Positions 35,832 through 43,512 of a stretch of DNA of 64,000 nucleotides are shown one piece after another. Position numbers and translations under genes: made by a program. The notes under the pieces are model-generated. The model was not told where the DNA came from and did no database searches. It saw nothing but the letters and a program-made list of their open reading frames with translations. Origin of the DNA: Cupriavidus sp. BIS7 (GTDB lineage: Bacteria > Pseudomonadota > Gammaproteobacteria > Burkholderiales > Burkholderiaceae); contig NZ_ALOU01000047.1 in the NCBI RefSeq assembly GCF_000292345.1, positions 62,001 through 126,000 of the forward strand. The letters are read 5' to 3'. The first letter of the stretch is position 1, and every line of letters begins with the position of its first letter.

Positions 35832-36986
35832 TCATGCCTTCGGAGGTCGCTGCGAGAAGGTCCGCTCGAACACGCCTTCCGCGATGCGGTTCTTCAGCAT
35901 TTCGATAGAGCCACCAGCAATCATCCAGCCACGGATACGGCGCAGGCAGTACTCAACGATGGATTCTTGGCTGTACCCCATACCCCCCATGACTTGCAGG
36001 GCTTCGTTGGCAACCTCCCAACCGGCCTGGTTGCAAGCGAGCTTGGCCATCGCGGTGCTGTGCGCAGACGGCAGGCCGTGCTCGCCTTCCATTGCAGCGC
36101 GATAGAGCATCAGTTGTGCGGACTCCAGCTTCAGGGCCATCTCAGCGAACTTCCACTGGACGCCTTGGAAGTCACAGAGTTCGCGACCGAACTGCTTGCG
36201 AATCTTGGCGTGCTCACGAGCGATGTTGAAGCAATGGCGCCCCAGGGCCAGCGAGCGCGACGAGTTGCCCAGACGCTCGACGTTGAAGCCGGAAATTTGA
36301 CGTTTGAAGCCGCCTTCACCCAAGAGAAGGTTCTCCTTCGGGATGCGACAATCTTCAAAATACAGTTGGCACCATTCTTCGCCGCTCATGAACTTCGACG
36401 GCTCGCCAACCTGGAACCCCGGTGCACCACGCTCGACCAGAACCGAACCGATACCGCCGACACCCGGACCGAATCGAACGTAGATGAGGAACAGTTCCGC
36501 CTCGGGGCTGTGGGTCGAGAAAATCTTGCTGCCGCTGATGACGTAGTGGTCACCATCCAGCTTCGCGGAAGTCTTGAGCTCCGTCACTGCGGAGCCAGCT
36601 TCCGGCTCAGTCATGCCCAGTGCGATGAGTTTCTTGCCTGCCAGGAGGTCCGGCAGGAAGCGGGCCTTCTGTTCCGGCGTGGCATATTCGACGAAGGTGC
36701 GGATGGGGCCGAAGTTGCCGGCCTGCACGATATCCGCGCTCTTGGGGCATACCAGCGCGACTTCCTGAATCGCAATGACGGCATGCATCAAGGTGCCACC
36801 TTGGCCACCATCCTCTTCAGGGAAGGCAATGCCCAACAGGCCTTGCTCGGCAAGCATCTGCGCGGCGTCCCATGGGTACTGGGCCGAATGTGCACGTTCG
36901 AGCGCACCTGCCGCCAGCTTGTCTTGGGCGAAACGGCGCACCGATTCTGCAAACGCCTGGTGCTCTTCGCTGAGTTCAAAGTTCAT
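35832..36986 (-). CDS. acyl-CoA dehydrogenase
   Basis: A 384-residue acyl-CoA dehydrogenase. Seen: LLGIAFPEEDGGQGGTLMHAVIAIQEVA, the FAD loop KLIALGMTEPEAGSAVTELKTSAKLDGDHYVISGSKIFST, the RKQFGRELCDFQGVQWKFAEMA helix, and the end LQVMGGMGYSQESIVEYCLRRIRGWMIAGGSIEMLKNRIAEGVF. AGGS replaces YEGT at the usual catalytic loop, so the base is probably located elsewhere, as in isovaleryl-type enzymes. It is the first gene of the seven-gene operon, downstream of a nested palindrome. Confidence 0.88.
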   Translation of the reverse strand: MNFELSEEHQAFAESVRRFAQDKLAAGALERAHSAQYPWDAAQMLAEQGLLGIAFPEEDGGQGGTLMHAVIAIQEVALVCPKSADIVQAGNFGPIRTFVEYATPEQKARFLPDLLAGKKLIALGMTEPEAGSAVTELKTSAKLDGDHYVISGSKIFSTHSPEAELFLIYVRFGPGVGGIGSVLVERGAPGFQVGEPSKFMSGEEWCQLYFEDCRIPKENLLLGEGGFKRQISGFNVERLGNSSRSLALGRHCFNIAREHAKIRKQFGRELCDFQGVQWKFAEMALKLESAQLMLYRAAMEGEHGLPSAHSTAMAKLACNQAGWEVANEALQVMGGMGYSQESIVEYCLRRIRGWMIAGGSIEMLKNRIAEGVFERTFSQRPPKA

Positions 36987-36998
36987 TGCTGTTCCTCG

Positions 36999-37036
36999 GG
37001 TATGGACTGTTGACAGGTGTCAGCATCGTCCATACC
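36999..37036. promoter_or_regulatory. nested palindrome upstream of the 29-37 kb operon
   Basis: GGTATGGAC (36999-37007) and GTCCATACC (37028-37036) form nine-base arms around 20 bases. Inside lies a second inverted repeat, TGACA-GG-TGTCA (37011-37022). The element begins 13 bases before the start codon of the acyl-CoA dehydrogenase, in the only spacer ahead of its operon. A likely ligand is the LysR-type protein encoded just upstream. Confidence 0.55.
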
Positions 37037-37130
37037 GGGACAGTTGTGAACTTCGCGTTTGGCGCTCAGTTAGTAGAATTTGTCATGCCAAGGTGGTCGC
37101 TCGTGGCATCGGGTCATTGCGATTCTTGGC

Positions 37131-38048
37131 TCAGGGGCTCTCGGCTTGTCCTGTTTCGCGGGCCACGGTGGTGAGCAACCAATCGCGGAACGCGACAATC
37201 TTCCGAGACTCTCGTTGCACCTGGGGGCGTACCAGGTAATACGCCTTGCCTCGCCGGTAAGGCAACGCAAACGGCCGTACCAGCCGTCCGGACTCGAGTT
37301 CGGGCTTCAGCATGGCCGTTTGTCCGATGGCGATTCCCATGCCGTCCAGCGCCGCTTGCCAGGTCATAACCGAACTGCCAAAGCTCATCCTCTCCGTGCC
37401 GCTTGCCACCTCACCCAGACCGGTGAAATTGAGCCACTCGTCCCAATCAGTCCGTCGGTAATGGGATACCAGCAGGCGATGTTGCAGCAACGCCTCCTTC
37501 GCTCCGCGCGCACCGCGATGGCTCTTAACGTAGGCAGGCGTACATACGGGCTCTATTTCGTCGTGAAAGAGCAGGTCGCAGCTGACGCGCGGCCAACGGC
37601 CGTCTCCGAACTGAATCGCCACGTCAGCCGGGTCGCGGTCAAAGTCAACGTCCGGGATGGCATTGTCGATACGCACCTCGATGGTCGGATGCTGCTTCTG
37701 AAAGTCAGGTAGCCGCGGGATGAGCCATTTGGCCGCGAAGGTCGTGTAAGTACGAACGCGTAACGCGCCCTGAGAAGTGCTTCGGAAAATACGTGCGGTC
37801 GCGGACGCAATAGCGTCAAATGCGGGCAACACCTCCCGCGCATAGGTCTCGCCGTGCTTGGTCAGCGTCACCCCGTGCCGTTCCCTGCGAAAGAGTTCAA
37901 CCCCCAAGTACTCTTCCAACACAGCAATTTGCTTACTTACGGCTGATTGGGAAACGTGCAACTCTTGCGCCGCACCGGTCAGATTGCTTGTCCGGGCAAC
38001 CGCTTCGAAGACCCGCAATGGGTTGAGGGGAGGAATACGCCGGGCCAT
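37131..38048 (-). CDS. LysR family regulator, GcvA-like
   Basis: A 305-residue regulator starting MARRIPPLNPLRVFEAVARTSNLTGAAQELHVSQSAVSKQIAVLEEYLGVELFRRERHGVTLTKHG, a GcvA-type LysR winged helix. The effector domain reads LRVRTYTTFAAKWLIPRLPDFQKQHPTIEVRI and ends FRDWLLTTVARETGQAESP. It is divergent from the 2-hydroxyacid dehydrogenase at 38190 (141-base spacer) and lies just upstream of the seven-gene operon, so it could control either or both. No ligand is predictable. Confidence 0.88.
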   Translation of the reverse strand: MARRIPPLNPLRVFEAVARTSNLTGAAQELHVSQSAVSKQIAVLEEYLGVELFRRERHGVTLTKHGETYAREVLPAFDAIASATARIFRSTSQGALRVRTYTTFAAKWLIPRLPDFQKQHPTIEVRIDNAIPDVDFDRDPADVAIQFGDGRWPRVSCDLLFHDEIEPVCTPAYVKSHRGARGAKEALLQHRLLVSHYRRTDWDEWLNFTGLGEVASGTERMSFGSSVMTWQAALDGMGIAIGQTAMLKPELESGRLVRPFALPYRRGKAYYLVRPQVQRESRKIVAFRDWLLTTVARETGQAESP

Positions 38049-38189
38049 CGCGTCCTTCGTGACAAGAAATGAGATTTTATTATACCTAGATGCGGGATTG
38101 GAAGTGGTCTTCGAGTGACGACGCCGCCTAGAATTCGCCTATATGGCAGCTCACTCCCGAGCGAGCCCCTTGGCTAAGGAAACTTACTT

Positions 38190-39131
38190 GTGAACAACGA
38201 ACAGAAGCCGGTAATCCTCGTAACCGGTGCTGATTTGGCACAACAAGCACTCGACCTCCTGCAAGATTTCAATGTGGTCTACGCAGGCAAACAGCCAAGC
38301 GAGACCCAAGTCATTGCACTGGCCACCGAGCACAACCCGGTTGCCATCATCGCCCGCTACGGCAAAATCACGGCAGCCATGATGGACGCGGCGCCAGGTC
38401 TGAAAATAATCTCGCGCCATGGGAGTGGGGTCGACGTCGTGGACCGTGACGCGGCTGCGGCAAGGGGTATCGAGGTTCGCGCCGCCGTGGGCGCCAACGC
38501 CGCCGCCGTTGCTGAGCATGCCTGGGCGCTCATCCTGGGATGCGCCAAATCGGTGGTTCACCTCAATGCCCGGATGCGCGCCGGCCACTGGGACAAGGCG
38601 ACGCACAAGACAATCGAGCTGAGCGGCCGGACCCTTGGCATCGTAGGACTCGGAGAAATCGGCCGGCGCACTGCTGTCATTGGCCTGGCCATGGGCATGA
38701 ACGTGCTTGCCTATGACCCGTCCGGGAAGGCGGCTATCGAAGGCGTCAAGCTTGTCTCTCTTGATAAGCTGTACGAAGAATCCGACGTGGTGTCCCTCCA
38801 TTGCCCCCTCACAGACGGGAATCGTAGGATGATTAACCGTGAAACCCTCAGTCGTTTCAAGGATGGCGCGATTTTCGTCAACACCGCGCGCGGTGGTTTG
38901 GTAGATGAAGGCGCCCTTGTGGACGCTTTGAATTCCGGCAAGCTCTATGCCGCAGGCCTGGACAGCTTCGAAGTTGAGCCTTTCGTGGCGAATCATCCGT
39001 TCTGCGAGGTTCCGAATCTCATTCTGTCGCCACATGTTGGCGGTGTCAGCGATGCGGCCTATGTGAATCTCGGATTGGCCGCAGCACGCAATGTTCTGAG
39101 TGTGGTCCCGGCACCAAGTGCAATCGCTTGA
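38190..39131 (+). CDS. D-2-hydroxyacid dehydrogenase
   Basis: A 313-residue NAD-dependent dehydrogenase starting at a GTG with TAAGGA nine bases ahead. Motifs: IISRHGSGVDVVDRDAAAARGI, the cofactor fold LGIVGLGEIGRRTAVIGLAMGMNVLAYDP, catalytic Arg in FVNTARGGLVDEGAL, Glu in LDSFEVEPFVANHPF, and His in LILSPHVGGVSD. It resembles phosphoglycerate-dehydrogenase-like enzymes without the regulatory domain. Its stop overlaps the first possible start of the LigI-like gene, so the two form an operon. It would oxidise a 2-hydroxy acid or reduce the 2-oxo acid released by the lactonase pathway. Confidence 0.87.
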   Translation: MNNEQKPVILVTGADLAQQALDLLQDFNVVYAGKQPSETQVIALATEHNPVAIIARYGKITAAMMDAAPGLKIISRHGSGVDVVDRDAAAARGIEVRAAVGANAAAVAEHAWALILGCAKSVVHLNARMRAGHWDKATHKTIELSGRTLGIVGLGEIGRRTAVIGLAMGMNVLAYDPSGKAAIEGVKLVSLDKLYEESDVVSLHCPLTDGNRRMINRETLSRFKDGAIFVNTARGGLVDEGALVDALNSGKLYAAGLDSFEVEPFVANHPFCEVPNLILSPHVGGVSDAAYVNLGLAAARNVLSVVPAPSAIA

Positions 39132-39151
39132 GGACAAGAAGGCCTCAGCTC

Positions 39152-40021
39152 ATGACCAATCAGCCGCCTCGCGCAGAAGCCGCGCCAGAATTCGTGGTTC
39201 CAAAGGGAGCCACGGACTGTCATTGTCACGTCTTTGGTCCGTATGGCCTGTTTCCTCTATCCGAGGAACGCACATACACGCCGCCAGAATGTACACCTCA
39301 AACGTATCTTCATCTGCTCGATAGCTTGCACATCGAGCGCGGCGTTCTGGTACAGCCCTCTGCGCATGGGTTGGATAATCGCGCGCTTCTCAATGCGCTC
39401 GCCATGACTCCTGAATGTCTGCGCGGCGTAGCTGTCGTCGACCCCACAATCGATGAGAGCGAACTTGCAGCGCTGCATGGGAAGGGGGTCAGCGGGCTTC
39501 GGTTTAGTCGCCTCCTACACCATGGACAGCAGCGTTACAAGAATGCTGTCGATGTTGCAGAGGTGCACAAGGTCTTGCCAGCCTTGCGCAACCTTGGCAT
39601 GCACGTGCAGCTTTGGGCAGACATTGACGTACTTGTAGAACTCGAGCCATTAATCCGCAAGGCCGGCGTACCGTTCGTGCTCGACCACATGGGTCGAGTA
39701 AACCCGAGTACGGGCGTGAACGACCCGCGCTTTGCGGTCCTTCTACGCCTGCTTGGTGACGGCCTGGTCTGGGTGAAGCTCACCCCGTATCGGGTTTCGA
39801 GCAACTATCCATGCTACGAGGATGTTCTGCCTTTTCACGAACGCATGTTGGAGGCTAACGAGGACCGGCTCGTCTGGGGGTCTGATTGGCCGCACGTGAA
39901 CATGTCGCGGAATCTTCCGGATGCAGGGTATCTGCTGAATCTCCTTAACGCATGGACACCAAGCCGCTCCCAGCTTGAAAAGATTCTCGTCCACAATCCA
40001 GCTCGCCTATACGGCTTCTAA
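39152..40021 (+). CDS. LigI-like amidohydrolase (2-pyrone-4,6-dicarboxylate lactonase family)
   Basis: A 289-residue TIM-barrel amidohydrolase. It begins PKGATDCHCHVFGPYGLFPLSEERTYTPP (HxH metal ligands in CHCHVFGP) and continues ERGVLVQPSAHGLDNRALLNAL, RGVAVVDPTIDESELAALHGKGVSGLRFS, VPFVLDHMGRVN and RLVWGSDWPHVNM (catalytic Asp). This layout matches LigI, which hydrolyses 2-pyrone-4,6-dicarboxylate to 4-oxalomesaconate; sugar lactonases of the same family are an alternative. The ATG at 39152 has AAGG about ten bases ahead. It is followed by a strong bidirectional terminator. Confidence 0.72.
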   Translation: MTNQPPRAEAAPEFVVPKGATDCHCHVFGPYGLFPLSEERTYTPPECTPQTYLHLLDSLHIERGVLVQPSAHGLDNRALLNALAMTPECLRGVAVVDPTIDESELAALHGKGVSGLRFSRLLHHGQQRYKNAVDVAEVHKVLPALRNLGMHVQLWADIDVLVELEPLIRKAGVPFVLDHMGRVNPSTGVNDPRFAVLLRLLGDGLVWVKLTPYRVSSNYPCYEDVLPFHERMLEANEDRLVWGSDWPHVNMSRNLPDAGYLLNLLNAWTPSRSQLEKILVHNPARLYGF

Positions 40022-40070
40022 ACCGCATCACAGATGCTGGCGTGATTCCACGCCTGTCAATGCAATGGCA

Positions 40071-40103
40071 AAAGGGTTGGCGTAGCTCCTACGCCAACCC
40101 TTT
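40071..40103. terminator. bidirectional terminator, 15-bp perfect stem
   Basis: AAAGGGTTGGCGTAG (40071-40085) pairs base for base with 40089-40103 around a three-base loop. The stem begins with A-rich and ends with T-rich sequence, so it can end transcripts from both the LigI-like gene and the converging Bug gene, whose stop is four bases away. Confidence 0.85.
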
Positions 40104-40106
40104 GAC

Positions 40107-41075
40107 TCATTCCGCCTTCAGCAGGCCTTGACGCGCTAGCGCTGCGGCACGAGCATCTTCATCGCGCATCACCTTGTCGAATGCCTGTGCGGTCGAGGGC
40201 GAGGCGATGGACCCAAGTCCCTGTAGTCGCTTCTTGATATCCGGCTCGGCAAGAGCGCTGTTCAACGCGTTATGAAGCGACTCAAGAACATTTGGCGGTG
40301 TCTTCGCCGGCGCCATCAGCCCGGAAAGAGTCACAACCTCGAAGTCCTTCAGACCTAGTTCTCGTAGCGTTGATACTTGCGGCAGGTCAGGGGCGCGCAC
40401 CTTGCTCGTCACAGCCAAAGCGCGTAGCTTGTTCGCCTTCAGGTTGGGCAGAGAGCTCGGGAGTTGGTCGATAACGGCATCAACCTGTGACCCCAGCAGG
40501 TCTGTAATCGCTGGCGCAGAACCCTTGTACGGAACAATGGTAAAGGTCGTATGCAGAGCGGCCTGGAGCTGGACAATGGCCACATGATTCGTGGTTCCGA
40601 CGCCAGCGTGCCCGATTGCGACCTTCCCCGGGTTACGCTTGGCGAAATCGGCGAAGTCCTGAAACGTCTTGAAGCGACTGTTCGCGGGAACCTCCAGAAC
40701 CAGCGGGGTAACAGCCATCATCCCGATGGGAGCGAAATCCGCCGGGGTGAACGTCGGCTTGCCTATCATCTTTGGTGTATAGGCATAACTTCCGTTAGCG
40801 GTCGCAAGTAGCGTGTAGCCGTCAGAGTTGGCTCGCGCCGCAGCTTCGTGCCCGATGACACCACCAGCACCCACTCGATTGTCGACCACGAAGGACTGTC
40901 CAAGCCTCTTCGACATCTCGCTCACTACCGTTCGTGTGGTCACATCAAGATTTCCGCCTGCGGCAAACGGCACAATTACCGTGACGGGCTTCGATGGATA
41001 TGTTTGCGCTGACGAGCAGGTCGCGATGCAGGTCAGGGCGATTAGAGAAAGATGAGCAGCGACTGAGCGGCGCAT
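40107..41075 (-). CDS. Bug family tripartite tricarboxylate receptor
   Basis: A 322-residue receptor with signal peptide MRRSVAAHLSLIALTCIATCSSA, then YPSKPVTVIVPFAAGGNLDVTTRTVVSEM and FVVDNRVGAGGVIGHEAAARANSDGYTLLATANG. The first ligand loop has Asn-Leu-Asp where most neighbours have a Pro/Ser-Thr-Asp. It is transcribed alone, convergent with the LigI-like gene, and is the sixth Bug receptor in the window. Confidence 0.9.
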   Translation of the reverse strand: MRRSVAAHLSLIALTCIATCSSAQTYPSKPVTVIVPFAAGGNLDVTTRTVVSEMSKRLGQSFVVDNRVGAGGVIGHEAAARANSDGYTLLATANGSYAYTPKMIGKPTFTPADFAPIGMMAVTPLVLEVPANSRFKTFQDFADFAKRNPGKVAIGHAGVGTTNHVAIVQLQAALHTTFTIVPYKGSAPAITDLLGSQVDAVIDQLPSSLPNLKANKLRALAVTSKVRAPDLPQVSTLRELGLKDFEVVTLSGLMAPAKTPPNVLESLHNALNSALAEPDIKKRLQGLGSIASPSTAQAFDKVMRDEDARAAALARQGLLKAE

Positions 41076-41309
41076 GGGATGTGTCTCCGGCTATAAGTTG
41101 TTCCCATATTCTGCGCAATCCCATCACAAGCAAACACTTCCAAAAGCTCACCCAGGCATGAGTTTTTCTCAATATCAAGTCGTGCTGGTCGCAAATTGCT
41201 TGTCGCATCGTGCCCCGAAGCCCTCCAGCGAACCGCGCTCGATTGGTCTGCTAAGAACGACAGCAACCGAGGGAGGCCAGTCACTGCGGGGAGGAGTTGA
41301 GATGGCTAG

Positions 41310-41648
41310 CATGGCCTGGCGACGCTGGACCTGCTGAAGCGTGAAAGCCTGATTCAGAACGCCGCCGAACTGGCTCCCCATTTCGAGCAAGCCATTCACG
41401 GTATCTGCGGCGCAAAGCACGTCGTGGACATCCGCAACTGCGGCCTGGCCGGAGCAATCCAGCTAGCCCCGCGTGACGGTGATGCGACCATCCGCCCGTT
41501 TGAGGCTGGTCTCGCACTGTGGAAGAAGGGCTTCTACGTGCGCTTTGGCGGCGACACGCTCCAGTTCGGGCCGGCTTTCAACACAACCACCAGCGAGCTC
41601 GACACCATGTTCGACGCCGTTGGTTCTGTCATCGAGACTCTCGCCTGA
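41310..41648 (+). pseudogene. truncated beta-alanine:pyruvate aminotransferase (3' third only)
   Basis: The frame from 41310 reads HGLATLDLLKRESLIQNA, then ELAPHFEQAIHGICGAKHVV, DIRNCGLAGAIQLAPRDGD, LALWKKGFYVRFGGDTLQFGPAF and ends SVIETLA at a TAA-less TGA. These are the last ~112 residues of an omega-amino-acid:pyruvate aminotransferase, starting at the helix after the PLP domain. A TAG immediately upstream (41307-41309) marks the breakpoint, and the PLP lysine and all N-terminal parts are absent. The gene normally stands directly before mmsA, as here. An inactive remnant left by a deletion or insertion. Confidence 0.75.
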
Positions 41649-41701
41649 GGCAATTCCGGCACTGCCCTTTTCCGCAACTACCGTCATTTTCTGGATTCAG
41701 T

Positions 41702-43198
41702 ATGAACACCATCCCGCATTTCATTAATGGCGAGCGTGTCGTAGGCGAAGGCTGCTACTCGTCGGTCTACAACCCGTCCACCGGCGAAGTCACCGGCCAG
41801 ATTGTCCTGGCTGATTCGGCTACCCTGCGACATGCCATCCTGACTGCTAAGGCTGCATTCCCAGCATGGCGCAATACACCCCCGACGAAGCGGGTACAAG
41901 TGCTGTTCCGCTTCAAGCAGTTGCTGGAGGAAAACGAAAAGGCCATCGTCGAGCTCATCAGCCAGGAACACGGCAAGACCATCGAAGATGCCGCCGGCGA
42001 ACTGAAGCGCGGCATCGAAAACGTGGAATACGCGTGCGGCGCTCCCGAGCTACTGAAGGGCGAGTACAACCGAAATGTGGGCCCGAACATTGATGCCTGG
42101 AGCGACTTCCAGCCGCTGGGCGTGGTTGCCGGCATCACACCGTTCAACTTCCCGGCGATGGTGCCGCTGTGGATGTACCCTCTCGCCATCGCTTGCGGAA
42201 ACACCTTCGTCCTGAAGCCGTCCGAGCGTGACCCCAGTTCGACGCTCATGATTGCCGAGCTGTTCCATAAGGCAGGCCTGCCCAAGGGCGTCCTCAATGT
42301 GGTCAACGGCGACAAGGAAGCCGTGGATGCGCTGATTGAGCATCCCGACGTCAAGGCTCTGAGCTTTGTCGGGTCAACGCCAATTGCTGAGTACATCTAC
42401 TCCGAAGGTACGAAGCGCGGCAAGCGTGTACAAGCCCTGGGCGGCGCAAAGAACCATGCCGTCTTCATGCCAGACGCTGACCTGAATAGCGCCGTCAACG
42501 CGCTGATGGGCGCGGCATATGGCTCTTGCGGCGAGCGCTGCATGGCCATCTCGGTTGCAGTGTGCGTTGGCGACGAGATTGCCGACGCGCTCATCGAGAA
42601 GATTGTCCCCGCAATCCAGGCTCTGAAGATTGGCCCGGGTACTTCATGTGGCCTGGATATGGGGCCTCTGGTCACGTCCGCCGCGCTCAAACGCGTGGCC
42701 GGATACATCGCAGCCGGTGAAGCCGCCGGTGCCAAGCTACTGGTCGATGGTCGCGACTTCAAGGTGACCGGCCACGAGAATGGCTACTTCCTGGGTGGCA
42801 CGCTATTCGACAACGTCAGGACGGACATGACCATCTATAAGGATGAGATTTTCGGGCCGGTATTGTGCATCGTGCGCGTCAAGAGTCTGGAGCAAGCGAT
42901 GCAGCTCATCAACGCTCACGAGTATGGTAACGGCACGTGCATCTTCACGCGCGATGGCGAGTCGGCTCGCATCTTCTGCGATGAAATCGAAGTGGGCATG
43001 GTCGGTGTCAATGTACCGCTGCCGGTGCCCGTGGCCTACCACAGCTTCGGTGGCTGGAAGCGTTCCCTGTTTGGCGACCTTCATGCCTACGGTCCGGATG
43101 GCGTGCGTTTCTACACCCGCCGCAAGGCAATCACCCAACGCTGGCCGAAACGCGAGATTATCGAGAAGGTGCAGTTCGCGTTTCCGAGCAACAGCTAG
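41702..43198 (+). CDS. mmsA: CoA-acylating methylmalonate-semialdehyde dehydrogenase
   Basis: A 498-residue aldehyde dehydrogenase. It starts MNTIPHFINGERVVGEG; the catalytic Cys is in YGSCGERCMAISVAVC, and the cofactor loops are VVAGITPFNFPAMVPLWM and ALSFVGSTPIAEYIYSEG. The GERCMA context and LPVPVAYHSFGGWKRSLFGDLHAYGPDGVRFYTRRK ending identify the CoA-dependent MmsA class, which turns methylmalonate or malonate semialdehyde into propionyl- or acetyl-CoA with release of CO2. The normal partner aminotransferase upstream is truncated, so the aldehyde must come from another source. The gene itself looks intact. Confidence 0.92.
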   Translation: MNTIPHFINGERVVGEGCYSSVYNPSTGEVTGQIVLADSATLRHAILTAKAAFPAWRNTPPTKRVQVLFRFKQLLEENEKAIVELISQEHGKTIEDAAGELKRGIENVEYACGAPELLKGEYNRNVGPNIDAWSDFQPLGVVAGITPFNFPAMVPLWMYPLAIACGNTFVLKPSERDPSSTLMIAELFHKAGLPKGVLNVVNGDKEAVDALIEHPDVKALSFVGSTPIAEYIYSEGTKRGKRVQALGGAKNHAVFMPDADLNSAVNALMGAAYGSCGERCMAISVAVCVGDEIADALIEKIVPAIQALKIGPGTSCGLDMGPLVTSAALKRVAGYIAAGEAAGAKLLVDGRDFKVTGHENGYFLGGTLFDNVRTDMTIYKDEIFGPVLCIVRVKSLEQAMQLINAHEYGNGTCIFTRDGESARIFCDEIEVGMVGVNVPLPVPVAYHSFGGWKRSLFGDLHAYGPDGVRFYTRRKAITQRWPKREIIEKVQFAFPSNS

Positions 43199-43204
43199 CG
43201 CGTA

Positions 43205-43244
43205 GGAGGCGGAGCTGGGGCCGCAAGGCCCTTGTCTCGCCTCC
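43205..43244 (+). terminator. hairpin after mmsA
   Basis: GGAGGCG (43205-43211) pairs with CGCCTCC (43238-43244), with an inner GGGCC/GGCCC stem. No T-run follows, so termination may be weak or rho-dependent. Confidence 0.5.
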
Positions 43245-43352
43245 CCCGGTTGCCCGCGCAAGCACTATACGGCTCGCCGGCTAACGAACTTCTTGACGGA
43301 GCTTGTAAGCGGCATCGTTGTGGCCGTGGGACATCCTCATCAGCAGCAAGCC

Positions 43353-43512
43353 ATAGAAGTCATTGTTCTAGCGGTGGTGTCATGGGAACGTCGAGCGCTT
43401 ACTACCTGGCCAAGGCCAGGTATGGAAGTCACACTGCTCGACCGGCAGAACGCTCCGGCACAAGAAGCGAGTTTCGCAATGCGGGCCAGCTTTCCACATG
43501 GAGGAGCGCATC
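43353..43512 (+). pseudogene. frameshifted 5' fragment of a dadA-type gene
   Basis: Reading through three frames gives EVIVL, GGVMGTSSAYYLAKA, GMEVTLLDRQNAPAQEASFA, and NAGQLSTW, the N-terminal FAD-binding region of D-amino-acid dehydrogenase. I see three single-base indels: one G missing after the codon for Leu near 43370, one A inserted near 43418, and one A missing near 43478. Homology stops at about 43512, so the remaining ~370 residues are absent. It is inactive and differs from the intact dadA-type gene at 53772. Confidence 0.75.

Noticed and set aside
35967..37013. 348-codon plus-strand ORF
   Set aside because: Antisense of the acyl-CoA dehydrogenase at 35832.
38184..39137. 317-codon minus-strand ORF
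   Set aside because: It is the antisense of the clear 2-hydroxyacid dehydrogenase gene, is rich in His/Cys/Arg and has no family pattern.
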